Shown: in pieces, positions 35,101 to 42,350 of the stretch
How the letters are laid out: each line of letters begins with the position of its first letter
How positions within the stretch are numbered: position 1 is the first letter of the stretch
Source: CAXBCP01 sp963977005
GTDB taxonomy: Bacteria > Pseudomonadota > Alphaproteobacteria > MPNO01 > UBA830
Direction of reading: 5' to 3'
Assembly (NCBI GenBank): GCA_963977005.1
Contig: CAXBMQ010000022.1
Coordinates: 1 to 64,000 of the forward strand
DNA: 64,000 nt
Position numbers and translations under genes: made by a program
Notes under the pieces: generated by a model
Seen by the model: the letters and a program-made list of their open reading frames with translations, nothing else
Told to the model about the DNA's origin: nothing
Database searches by the model: none

Positions 35101-35633
35101 AACTGCGGGTCACGCCCGCCGCCGATATCAGCCCGCGCATGGCCGGCACCGCGCCCAATGTGGCCGGCGTGGTCATTAGCAAGCAGGAACGAACCTCCGC
35201 CAAGGGCAACCGCTTCGCCTTCGTGCAATTGTCGGACGGCTCCGGCGTGTTCGAGATCGTCGTGTTCTCCGAAACCCTCGCGCAATCCCGCGAGCTCCTC
35301 GAAGGCGGCCAGCGGGTCATCGTCACCGTCGACGTCCGCGCCGATGACGGCGATGCCGCCCGCATGTCAGCCACCATGATCCGCCCGCTCGACGAGGTGC
35401 TGGCAAGTGCCTCGACCGAGCTCAAGATCGTTATCGCCGACCCCATCGCCATCGACGGCGTCAGACACGCGCTGGATGCGGGCGAGGAGGGGCGCTGCAA
35501 GGTCGCCCTCATACTCGATGTCGGCGATCATCAGGAGGTAGAGATCAAGCTGCCGCGCAAGATCGCCCTGACGGGCAATTTCCGGGCCGCGGTGGCGCAT
35601 CTGCCGGGCGTGGCGGCGGTGCTGGACCCTTAG
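32151..35633 (+). CDS. dnaE: DNA polymerase III subunit alpha
   Basis: Replicative polymerase of 1160 residues. N-terminal PHP domain (FIHLRVHTAYSLSEGAIKL with metal-binding histidines), then the C-family catalytic core with GPGRGSGAGSVVAWAL and PDFDIDF (catalytic D414 and D416), the fingers and beta-binding region, and a C-terminal OB-fold domain (VAGVVISKQERTSAKGNRFA). Length and order are those of proteobacterial DnaE1. An antisense frame of 1200 codons across the gene is not a gene. Confidence 0.97.
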   Translation: MTDPGFIHLRVHTAYSLSEGAIKLPKLIELATGYEMPAVAVTDTNNLFGALEFSLAASKAGIQPIIGCQFDVAREGEASRQTGNNATARRHDRLVLLAQNRTGYENLMEISSDAFLTTEHGDTHTTLEKLEERADGLICLSGGPDGPLGRLIGDGQIPAAEAMCERLQSIFPGRFYIELQRHGLAFERRIEPGLLKLAYDRDIPLVATNDAYFATRDMYEAHDALLCIADGRYVSESDRRHLTDRHHFRTADEMREQFADLPEAIDNTVVIARRCAFMPSEHAPILPPFEIEGASNEEEALRLMAREGLDARLDIQVYTDDMDAAAREDVAKPYRERLEFELNVIIEMGFPGYFLIVADFIQWSKDKGIPVGPGRGSGAGSVVAWALTITDLDPLKFGLLFERFLNPERVSMPDFDIDFCQDRRDEVIHYVQEKYGDDKVAQIITFGKLQARAVLRDVGRVLGMPYGQVDKITKLVPFNPAHPPTLQEAIDGEAELRHLRDSDETVGQLIDNSLKLEGLYRHASTHAAGVIIGDRRLAELVPLYKDPRSDMPATQFSMKYAEAAGLVKFDFLGLKTLTVLQRAIELIEQREEAPDLLNLPLSDPKTFEMLSRGETVGVFQLESSGMRDVLRQLKPDTFEDIIALVALYRPGPMDNIPRYIACKHGEEEPDYLHPDLQPILEETYGVMIYQEQVMQIAQVLSGYSLGGADLLRRAMGKKIAAEMAAQREDFVNGADARGVDKAQAGRIFDQVDKFAGYGFNKSHAAAYALVAYQTAFLKANYPVEFLAASMTLDLGNTDKLNIFRQELDRLDIPLLSPDINKSGVTFTVETITNGTTTYAVRYALAAIKNVGRQAMADVVAERDSNGSFADLADFATRLTSSGANKRQFENLVRAGAFDSLDSNRKRLYEGAEGVMRLANTSAQERESGQDSLFGGAVAEDDNARLRLPDTLDWPVMERLTHEFEAVGSYLSAHPLDAYAGQLRKLRVTPAADISPRMAGTAPNVAGVVISKQERTSAKGNRFAFVQLSDGSGVFEIVVFSETLAQSRELLEGGQRVIVTVDVRADDGDAARMSATMIRPLDEVLASASTELKIVIADPIAIDGVRHALDAGEEGRCKVALILDVGDHQEVEIKLPRKIALTGNFRAAVAHLPGVAAVLDP

Positions 35634-35840
35634 TTTTCGAACTGCAAGCTGGGGCGGGTGCTGCTCCGCCGTATCCACATCCTTGCTGTCTATTCCCTCG
35701 CCCTTATGGCGATGGTCCATTTTTGACATCGCACGACCATCTGAAGCGGACCCTCGGTACAGGAGCGGGGAAGGAGATGGTGTTGGCCGCGAATGGGGGC
35801 GGTGCGGGATTCTTAGGGCATCTTGTCCATATATATCACC

Positions 35841-35926
35841 TTGTCACCCCGGCCTCGTGCCGGGGTCCGGTCTCGTGGCGGCAAGATAAGGCAAGGCTGG
35901 ATCCCGGCACGAGGCCGGGATGACAA
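35841..35926. repeat. Long inverted repeat of the alphaproteobacterial CCCGGC-CTCGTG-CCGGG type
   Basis: The left arm 35841-35868 and the right arm 35899-35926 are complementary at 26 of 28 positions, with a 30-base spacer. Each arm is itself a smaller palindrome (CCCGGC CTCGTG CCGGG). Arms end in TTGTCA/TGACAA. Very similar dispersed elements are common in Rhodospirillales and Rhizobiales genomes between genes. It could fold into a very stable hairpin in RNA and possibly end dnaE transcription, although no T-run follows. Confidence 0.85.
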
Positions 35927-36014
35927 TTTGAGGGTCGATTGATATTTTGGCCTCTAGGTTCGCTATTTGTTCGTTTTTGTGGTACCTTGTCAGGTCTTTA
36001 AATAAGCATGAAAC

Positions 36015-36158
36015 CGCCTCACAGGCGATGGAGGTGTTGCCCATGCAAACCTGACTCTGCTTGCGGCGGGAGAAGACCGCTCGAGAGAGCGATTCACGCG
36101 GCACTGGGCTACAGCCCCTTCGGGTGCATGGGGTTGAATTGCGACTTTTGTGACGGCG
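36015..36158 (+). ncRNA. ssrS: 6S RNA candidate
   Basis: The segment folds as a long, interrupted rod. Closing stem CGCCTCACA (36015-36023) pairs with TGTGACGGCG (36149-36158) with one bulged C. Inner stems are GCGAT/ATTGC (36025-36029 with 36138-36142) and CCCATGCA/TGCATGGG (36040-36047 with 36125-36132). A large bubble follows, whose 3' side holds hairpin GGGC-TACA-GCCC (36106-36117); then TGC..GCG/CGC.GCA and an apical CGCTC-GAGA-GAGCG hairpin (36078-36091). This is the 6S RNA architecture, and GGGCTACAGCC resembles GGGTTACAGCC of E. coli 6S. 6S RNA binds housekeeping RNA polymerase in stationary phase. Exact ends are not defined. Confidence 0.72.
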
Positions 36159-36215
36159 CAGGATTTCGCTGGGGATTTCACCGGGGGTTACCGGGGCGTT
36201 TTCCAACAAAAGCGC

Positions 36216-36244
36216 TTGCGAAATCATTGCTTTAGGACTATCAA
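36216..36244 (+). promoter_or_regulatory. Candidate promoter for the rpsB operon
   Basis: TTGCGA (36216-36221) and TATCAA (36239-36244) are spaced by 17 bases and each matches the sigma-70 consensus at 4 of 6 positions. This would give a leader of about 160 bases before rpsB, long enough for S2 autoregulation. Weak evidence; other promoters are possible. Confidence 0.3.
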
Positions 36245-36410
36245 CCCGCTCGTAAATCCACACGCGGGGTTACGGGCGGCGGCGTCATAGGCTGATCGTT
36301 CGATCCGGTGTCAGGCCGACCGGGCCGGGAATGTTCTTCGGAATGCTTCCAAGTCCCTGAAATACCTGACCAAATCCCCGCGGAGGTCTAACCGGAAAAG
36401 GACACTGAAA

Positions 36411-37259
36411 ATGGCTATGCCAGAATTCTCGATGCGTCAGCTTTTGGAAGCGGGCGTTCACTTCGGACATAATACCCGCCGCTGGAACCCCAAGATGCAA
36501 CCGTACATCTTCGGCGTTCGCAACAAAGTTCACATTCTCGACCTGCAGCAGACCGTGCCGATGCTTCATGCGGCGCTGGCCGCTGTGCGCGAGGTTACCG
36601 CGCGCGGCGGACGCGTGCTGTTCGTCGGCACCAAGCGCCAGGCGAGCGAGATTGTCGCCGAATCCGCCGGCCGCTGCGGCCAGTACTACGTCAACCACCG
36701 CTGGCTCGGCGGCATGCTGACCAACTGGAAGACGATCACGGCCTCGATCAAGCGTCTGCACGAACTGGACGAAATGCTCGGCTCGGCGGAAATCGCCGAA
36801 GGTCTGACCAAGAAGGAACTGCTGAACCTGACGCGCGAGCGCGACAAGCTCGAACGCTCGCTCGGCGGTATCAAGGACATGGGCGGCCTGCCGGACATGC
36901 TGTTCATCATCGACACCAACAAGGAAGAGCTCGCGGTGGCCGAGGCCAGCACGCTGAATATTCCGGTGATCGCGGTGATCGACAGCAATTCCAGCCCGCA
37001 GGGCGTCACGTTCCCGATCCCGGGCAATGACGATGCCATCCGGTCGATCGCGCTGTATTGCGATCTGCTGTCGGCGGCCGTGCTTGACGGTCTGCAGCAG
37101 GAAGCCATCACGTCCGGCGAGGATATCGGGGCGGCTGAGGAAGCCCCGGTCGAGGCTCTGCCGGCGACGGAAACGGCGGCCCCCGCGGCCGAGGCATCCG
37201 CCGAAGCCACGCCTGCGACCGAAGCGGCACCGGCGGCAGACAAACCTGCGGCTGAATAA
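36411..37259 (+). CDS. rpsB: 30S ribosomal protein S2
   Basis: Small-subunit ribosomal protein, 282 residues. Conserved segments: MRQLLEAGVHFGHNTRRWNP, FVGTKRQASEIVAESAGRCG and VNHRWLGGMLTNWKTI, then DMLFIIDTNKEELAVAEA. The last ~45 residues are an Ala/Glu/Pro-rich tail, an extension often seen in Alphaproteobacteria and absent from E. coli S2. It is preceded by a 777-base gap and starts the long tsf-pyrH-frr-uppS run. Confidence 0.98.
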   Translation: MAMPEFSMRQLLEAGVHFGHNTRRWNPKMQPYIFGVRNKVHILDLQQTVPMLHAALAAVREVTARGGRVLFVGTKRQASEIVAESAGRCGQYYVNHRWLGGMLTNWKTITASIKRLHELDEMLGSAEIAEGLTKKELLNLTRERDKLERSLGGIKDMGGLPDMLFIIDTNKEELAVAEASTLNIPVIAVIDSNSSPQGVTFPIPGNDDAIRSIALYCDLLSAAVLDGLQQEAITSGEDIGAAEEAPVEALPATETAAPAAEASAEATPATEAAPAADKPAAE

Positions 37260-37310
37260 GAAAACTCTTTCTTATCAGCTTGTTGTAGAACTTTATTGAG
37301 AAGGTGAGTT

Positions 37311-38234
37311 ATGGCTGAAATCACAGCTGCGCTGGTCAAGGAACTGCGCGAAACGTCCGGCGCCGGGATGATGGACTGCAAGAAGGCGTTGACCGAAACC
37401 GATGGCAACATGGAAGAAGCCGTCGACTGGCTGCGCAAGAAGGGCCTCGCGGCCGCGGCGAAGAAATCCGGCCGTGTCGCGGCTGAAGGTCTCGTGGCCG
37501 TCGTCACCGACGGGCCCAAGGGCGCCGTGATCGAGCTCAATTCGGAGACCGACTTCGTTGCCCGGAACCCCGAGTTCCAGGCATTCGTCGGCAGCGTCGG
37601 CGAGGCCGCGCTGGCCGCGGGCGGCGATTTCGACAAAACCGGCGCGTCCGCCATGGCGGGCGGCAAGTCGGTGGTCGATACGGTTACCGAGATGGTCGGC
37701 ACGATCGGCGAAAACCTGTCTTTCCGCCGTTCCGCGGGGATAACTGTCGGCGACGGCGTCGTCGCCAGCTATGTCCACGGCGCGGTGGCGCCGAACCTCG
37801 GCAAGATCGGTGTGCTGGTCGGGCTGGAATCGACCGGCGATGCCGCGAAACTGGCTGAATTCGGCAAGCAGCTTGCGATGCACGTGGCCGCGGCGAACCC
37901 CCAATGGGTGTCGCAGGACGAGGTCGATACCGAAGCGGTCGACCGCGAGCGCGAGGTTCTGGCCGAACAGGCGCGGGCATCGGGCAAGCCCGAGGAAATC
38001 GTGCAGAAGATGGTCGATGGCCGTCTGCGCAAGTATTACGAAGAGGTCTGCCTGATGGACCAGACCTTCGTGATCGACGGCGAAACCAAGGTTTCCAAGG
38101 CGGTCGAGGCGGCGGCGGGCGATGTCGGCGCACCGGTCAAGGTCACCGCATTCGCCCGGTTCCAGCTTGGCGAAGGCATCGAGAAGGAAGAGTCCGATTT
38201 CGCCGCGGAGGTCGCCGCGACGGCGGGCGGCTGA
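37311..38234 (+). CDS. tsf: Translation elongation factor Ts
   Basis: Nucleotide exchange factor for EF-Tu, 307 residues. N-terminal TS-N domain with LRETSGAGMMDCKKALTE, then the core with LNSETDFVARNPEFQAF and a C-terminal LMDQTFVIDGETKV segment. Linked to rpsB 51 bases upstream, the standard order. A ribosome binding site GAGAAGGTGAG precedes the ATG. pyrH follows after 13 bases. Confidence 0.98.
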   Translation: MAEITAALVKELRETSGAGMMDCKKALTETDGNMEEAVDWLRKKGLAAAAKKSGRVAAEGLVAVVTDGPKGAVIELNSETDFVARNPEFQAFVGSVGEAALAAGGDFDKTGASAMAGGKSVVDTVTEMVGTIGENLSFRRSAGITVGDGVVASYVHGAVAPNLGKIGVLVGLESTGDAAKLAEFGKQLAMHVAAANPQWVSQDEVDTEAVDREREVLAEQARASGKPEEIVQKMVDGRLRKYYEEVCLMDQTFVIDGETKVSKAVEAAAGDVGAPVKVTAFARFQLGEGIEKEESDFAAEVAATAGG

Positions 38235-38247
38235 GGGGAGACCCCGG

Positions 38248-38979
38248 ATGCCGGATAGCGCCCAACTTCGCTTCAAACGTGTCCTGCTCAAGGTCTCGGG
38301 AGAGGCGTTGATGGGGGACGGTTCCTACGGTATCGACCCGGCGACGGCGAACCGGATTGCCAATGAGATCAAGTCGGTAACAGATCTCGGGGCGGAAGTC
38401 TGCCTGGTGATCGGCGGCGGCAACATCTTTCGCGGCATCTCCGGCGCGGCGGCGGGGCTCGAACGCGGCACCGCCGACTACATGGGCATGCTGGCAACCG
38501 TGATGAACGCCCTGGCGATGCAGGGCGCGCTGGAAGACATCGGCGTGCCCACCCGGGTACAGTCGGCAATCCCGATGTCGACGATCTGCGAGCCGTTTAT
38601 CCGGCGCCGGGCGATCCGGCACATGGAAAAGGGCCGCGTCGTCATTTTTGCGGCTGGCACGGGCAATCCCTATTTCACGACCGATACGGCCGCCGCGCTG
38701 CGCGCGACCGAGATGAACTGCGACGCCATCTTCAAGGGCACGCAGGTGGACGGCGTGTATTCCGCCGATCCGCACAAGGTTCCCGATGCCGAAAGGTACG
38801 AGACGCTGACCTATATGGATGTGCTGTCGCGCGACCTGCGGGTAATGGATGCATCCGCGATCTCCCTGGCACGCGAAAATAACATACCGATTCTGGTCTT
38901 TTCGATACACAATCCCAACGCCTTTGCCGCAGTGGTGCAGGGCGAGGGCACCTTCACGATCATCAGCGACGAAGGTTGA
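38248..38979 (+). CDS. pyrH: UMP kinase
   Basis: Phosphorylates UMP to UDP, hexameric bacterial enzyme of the amino-acid kinase fold. ATG 38248 gives 243 residues (MPDSAQLRFKRVLLKVSGEA); the upstream open frame is tsf read in another frame. Motifs: LKVSGEALMGDG (phosphate binding), VIGGGNIFRG, and FAAGTGNPYFTTDTAAALRA. GGGGAG lies upstream of the start. It lies between tsf and frr in the usual order. Confidence 0.97.
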   Translation: MPDSAQLRFKRVLLKVSGEALMGDGSYGIDPATANRIANEIKSVTDLGAEVCLVIGGGNIFRGISGAAAGLERGTADYMGMLATVMNALAMQGALEDIGVPTRVQSAIPMSTICEPFIRRRAIRHMEKGRVVIFAAGTGNPYFTTDTAAALRATEMNCDAIFKGTQVDGVYSADPHKVPDAERYETLTYMDVLSRDLRVMDASAISLARENNIPILVFSIHNPNAFAAVVQGEGTFTIISDEG

Positions 38980-38998
38980 GGAAGAAGGATTTCAGACT

Positions 38999-39556
38999 AT
39001 GGCCGACCCGGATATTAACGACCTCAAACGACGGATGGACGGTGCCATCGAGGTTCTTCGCGACGAATTTGGCGGATTGCGGACCGGCCGGGCATCCCCG
39101 GCGCTGCTCGAGCCCATTACGGTCGATGCCTATGGATCGCCGATGCCGATGAACCAGGTCGGGACCATCAGCGCGCCCGACGGCCGCATGCTGTCGGTCC
39201 AGGTGTGGGACAACTCGCTTATCAGCTCGGTCGAAAAGGCGATCCGCGATTCGGATCTCGGGCTCAACCCCCAGACCGAGGGGAACGTCGTTCGGGTGCC
39301 GGTGCCGCAGTTGTCGGAAGAACGCCGCGTCGAGATGACCAAGGTTGCCGGCAAGTATGCCGAGCAGGCGCGCATCGCGGTGCGGAACGTCCGGCGGGAC
39401 GGCATCGACATGCTCAAGAAAATGGAAAAAGACGGCGATATCTCTCAGGACGAACAACGTGCCTGGACGGAAGAAATCCAGAAGCTGACGGATAGCTCGA
39501 TCAAGACGATCGACGAATCCGTCACGTCGAAGGAAGCCGAAATCCTTCAGGTGTAG
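38999..39556 (+). CDS. frr: Ribosome recycling factor
   Basis: Releases mRNA and splits ribosomes after termination together with EF-G. ATG 38999 (MADPDINDLKRRMDGAIEVL) gives 185 residues, the family length; GAAGAAGGA is the ribosome binding site. The conserved GLRTGRASPALLEPITVDAY and EERRVEMTKVAGKYAEQARI with NVRRDG are present. An in-frame extension upstream falls inside pyrH and is rejected. Confidence 0.97.
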   Translation: MADPDINDLKRRMDGAIEVLRDEFGGLRTGRASPALLEPITVDAYGSPMPMNQVGTISAPDGRMLSVQVWDNSLISSVEKAIRDSDLGLNPQTEGNVVRVPVPQLSEERRVEMTKVAGKYAEQARIAVRNVRRDGIDMLKKMEKDGDISQDEQRAWTEEIQKLTDSSIKTIDESVTSKEAEILQV

Positions 39557-39560
39557 TTGT

Positions 39561-40295
39561 ATGAAACCAGTCCCCACTCAGCCGGAATCGAACGGCATAC
39601 CTGTTCATGTCGCCATTATTATGGATGGCAACGGCAGGTGGGCGAAGGCCAAGGGCCTGCCCCGCGCGGCCGGCCATGCCCAGGGCGCGGAAGCCGTTCG
39701 GCGGACGGTCAAGGCGGCAAGCCAGCTGGGGATCCGCTACCTGACGCTCTATGGCTTCTCGCTTGAAAACTGGAAGCGTCCGGCCAAGGAAATTGCCGAT
39801 CTGATGGGGCTGTTGCGGCTCTACCTCCGGAAGGAAATCGCCGAGCTTCACCGCGAAGGCGTGCGTATCCGGTTTATCGGCGACCGGTCGCTGCTGGAAC
39901 CCGATATCGTCTCGTTGATCGAAATGTCCGAACAGAAGACCCGGGCCAACACCAAGCTCGATCTTGTGATTGCGCTGAGCTATGGCAGCCGTCAGGAGAT
40001 CACGACCGCGGTGCGCAGCCTGGTCAGGGACGTCATTGCCGGCGAATTGGATGCCGAGGCGATTGATGAGAATTCGATCGAGAGCCGGCTCTATACCGCC
40101 GACATTCCCGATCCCGACCTGATCGTGCGGACGAGCGGCGAACAGCGCATCAGCAATTTTCTGCTGTGGCAGTCCGCCTATGCCGAATTCGTGTTTACCG
40201 ATGTGCTGTGGCCGGACTTTTCGCGCGAGAAACTGGAGGATTCCATCGAAGAATTCAGTCGCCGCGAAAGGCGCTATGGCGCAACCACAGCCTGA
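39561..40295 (+). CDS. uppS: Undecaprenyl diphosphate synthase
   Basis: cis-Prenyltransferase that makes the C55 lipid carrier for peptidoglycan and other envelope polymers. The 244 residues contain VAIIMDGNGRWAKAKGLPRA (catalytic Asp and isopentenyl-diphosphate site), LTLYGFSLENWKRP, and DLIVRTSGEQRISNFLLWQ. It starts 4 bases after frr and overlaps cdsA by 20 bases. Confidence 0.97.
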   Translation: MKPVPTQPESNGIPVHVAIIMDGNGRWAKAKGLPRAAGHAQGAEAVRRTVKAASQLGIRYLTLYGFSLENWKRPAKEIADLMGLLRLYLRKEIAELHREGVRIRFIGDRSLLEPDIVSLIEMSEQKTRANTKLDLVIALSYGSRQEITTAVRSLVRDVIAGELDAEAIDENSIESRLYTADIPDPDLIVRTSGEQRISNFLLWQSAYAEFVFTDVLWPDFSREKLEDSIEEFSRRERRYGATTA

Positions 40296-41112
40296 TCGCA
40301 TAACCGCCAATCGTGGTTTTCGGAACCTTGGCCTGCGGCTCAAGTCTGCCGCGCTCCTCGCGCCCCCGGTCTTCGCCGGCATATATTTCGGCTCTCCCTG
40401 GTTCGATCTACTCGTCGGCCTCGCGGCGGCGATCATGATCTGGGAATGGGCGACCATGTGTTCGAGCGGGAGGTTCGGCCTTCTTGGCTGGTTGATGGAG
40501 GCCGGAATCGCCGGTTGCGTTTTCGCACTCTACGCCGGCAGGCCGGAATTCTCGCTGATTTCGCTCGGAATCGCTGCTGTCCTGGTCGCCGTCGTGGCGG
40601 TCGGCCGACAACATGCGAGCCCGGCACGGCTGGCGATGGGGACGGCGATGGTCGGCGTCTTCTGCCTGTCGTTCATCTGGCTGAGGGCGATGCCGGGGGC
40701 GGGGCTCGAACTCGTCGTCTGGCTGGTGATTGCCGTGTGGTTTACCGATGCCGGCGGCTATTTCTTCGGCAAGACGATTGGCGGCCCGAAGCTGGCGCCG
40801 CGAATCAGTCCGAACAAGACCTGGGCGGGGCTTGGCGGCGGTATCCTGCTCGCCACGGTCTGGAGCGCGGTTGCGCTGTTCTGGGGCAGCGGCTACGCCA
40901 TAGGGCCGGTTATTGCCGCGGCGGTCTGTATCGCCGTCCTCGCTCAGCTCGGCGACCTGGCGGTTTCGTCGGTGAAGCGGCGTTTCGGGGTGAAGGATGC
41001 GAGCGCGTTGATACCGGGGCATGGCGGTGTCCTTGACCGGCTGGATGGCATGTTATTGACGGGGCCGGCGGCTGCATTCGTGCTAGTGTTGTCGGCAAGA
41101 GGGTGGATTTGA
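40276..41112 (+). CDS. cdsA: Phosphatidate cytidylyltransferase
   Basis: Makes CDP-diacylglycerol, the precursor of membrane phospholipids. ATG 40276, inside the uppS end, gives 278 residues (MAQPQPDRITANRGFRN) with several membrane helices. The C-terminal family signature VKRRFGVKDASALIPGHGG, continuing into DRLDG, and the SPNKTWAGLGGG motif are intact. A longer upstream reading is uppS in another frame. The stop overlaps the dxr ATG. Confidence 0.94.
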   Translation: MAQPQPDRITANRGFRNLGLRLKSAALLAPPVFAGIYFGSPWFDLLVGLAAAIMIWEWATMCSSGRFGLLGWLMEAGIAGCVFALYAGRPEFSLISLGIAAVLVAVVAVGRQHASPARLAMGTAMVGVFCLSFIWLRAMPGAGLELVVWLVIAVWFTDAGGYFFGKTIGGPKLAPRISPNKTWAGLGGGILLATVWSAVALFWGSGYAIGPVIAAAVCIAVLAQLGDLAVSSVKRRFGVKDASALIPGHGGVLDRLDGMLLTGPAAAFVLVLSARGWI

Positions 41113-42308
41113 TGACGAACGAAAAACCGGCCCGGACGGATGTGCCGCGACGGGTCACCATTCTGGGATCGACGGGATCGATCGGCTGCAGCACGATCGA
41201 TCTGATAGAGCGCGATCCAGATGCGTATGTAATCGAAGCGCTGACGGCGAATCGCAGCGTCGATGCGCTGGCGGCGCAGGCGCGGCAGTTTAACGCCCGG
41301 TTTGTCGCGGTTGCGGACCCCGATTGCTACGGCGCGCTGAAAACGGCGATGGCCGGCACGGATGCGGAAATCGCGGCCGGCCCGGAGGCCATTGTCGAGG
41401 CTGCCGCGCGGGACGCCGACTGGGTGATGGCCGGCATTGTCGGTGCCGCGGGCCTGGAACCCACGTTACAGGCGGCCCGGGCAGGGGCCGTTGTTGCGTT
41501 TGCTAACAAGGAATGTCTCGTCTGCGCCGGCGACCTGATGCTCGAGGAAATCGCAAAAAGCGGCGCCACCCTGCTGCCGGTCGATTCGGAGCATAATGCT
41601 ATTTTCCAGGTGTTCGATTTCGACCGGCGCGAGTCGATCGAGAAAATCATTCTGACCGCGTCGGGAGGCCCGTTCCGCGAAACCGGCCTTGAAGAAATGC
41701 GCAAGGTGACGCCCGCGCAGGCGGTTGCGCACCCCAACTGGGACATGGGCGCCAAGATTTCCGTCGATTCGGCGACCATGATGAACAAGGGTCTTGAACT
41801 GATAGAGGCCTACTATCTTTTCGGAATTCCCGAAGAACGGATCGATATCCTGGTTCACCCGCAATCCATTATTCACAGCATGGTGTCGTATATCGACGGA
41901 TCGGTACTGGCGCAGCTCGGGACTCCCGATATGCGGACGCCGATATCCTATACCCTGGCCTGGCCGCAGCGCATGACCGCGCCCAGCGCCCGGCTGGACC
42001 TCGGCGATATCGCGACACTGACCTTCGAAGCGCCTGATTCTGAAAGGTTTCCGGCGCTGACGCTCGCACGGGAAGCCTTGAAAACCGGCGGCTCTGCACC
42101 TACTATCCTGAATGCGTCAAACGAGGTTGCCGTGGCGGGTTTTCTCGAGGGCAGGCTCGGTTTTCTGGACATTCCGCGGGTCGTTGCGGAAACGCTTGAA
42201 AAGATGCCCGGGAGCGCGATCGGCTCGGTCGATGACGTTCTGTCGGTCGATGGGGCGGCGCGGCAGGTTGCGGCTGACATAATGTCCGATATTCGAATTC
42301 GGGCCTGA
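41112..42308 (+). CDS. dxr: 1-deoxy-D-xylulose 5-phosphate reductoisomerase
   Basis: Converts DXP to MEP in the non-mevalonate isoprenoid pathway, upstream of UppS. ATG 41112 (overlapping the cdsA stop) gives 398 residues; a GTG at 41103 would add only three residues. NADPH site ILGSTGSIGCSTIDLI, catalytic loop AFANKECLVCAGDLM, metal site PVDSEHNAIFQ, and MMNKGLELIEAYYLF are all present. Confidence 0.96.
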   Translation: MTNEKPARTDVPRRVTILGSTGSIGCSTIDLIERDPDAYVIEALTANRSVDALAAQARQFNARFVAVADPDCYGALKTAMAGTDAEIAAGPEAIVEAAARDADWVMAGIVGAAGLEPTLQAARAGAVVAFANKECLVCAGDLMLEEIAKSGATLLPVDSEHNAIFQVFDFDRRESIEKIILTASGGPFRETGLEEMRKVTPAQAVAHPNWDMGAKISVDSATMMNKGLELIEAYYLFGIPEERIDILVHPQSIIHSMVSYIDGSVLAQLGTPDMRTPISYTLAWPQRMTAPSARLDLGDIATLTFEAPDSERFPALTLAREALKTGGSAPTILNASNEVAVAGFLEGRLGFLDIPRVVAETLEKMPGSAIGSVDDVLSVDGAARQVAADIMSDIRIRA

Positions 42309-42350
42309 TAACGGAATGTTTGGGACCGAAACAGTACATATTGTGATTTG

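Larger units (their letters stand above)
35634..36410. other. 777-base non-coding region between dnaE and rpsB
   Basis: No plausible protein gene. From left to right: about 200 bases with nothing recognised, a long inverted repeat (35841-35926), a 6S RNA candidate (36015-36158), a weak promoter candidate (36216-36244), and the rpsB leader up to 36410. Short frames within the repeat have no start-site support or protein-like composition. Confidence 0.85.

Noticed and set aside
36015..36158. tRNA, signal recognition particle RNA or RNase P RNA as alternatives for the structured RNA
   Set aside because: No tRNA cloverleaf or T-loop sequence, no SRP GGAAG-type apical loop, and the segment is too short for RNase P RNA.
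35683..36263. Short frames on both strands in the dnaE-rpsB gap
   Set aside because: They lie in the inverted repeat and the 6S RNA candidate, have unusual composition and no ribosome binding site support.
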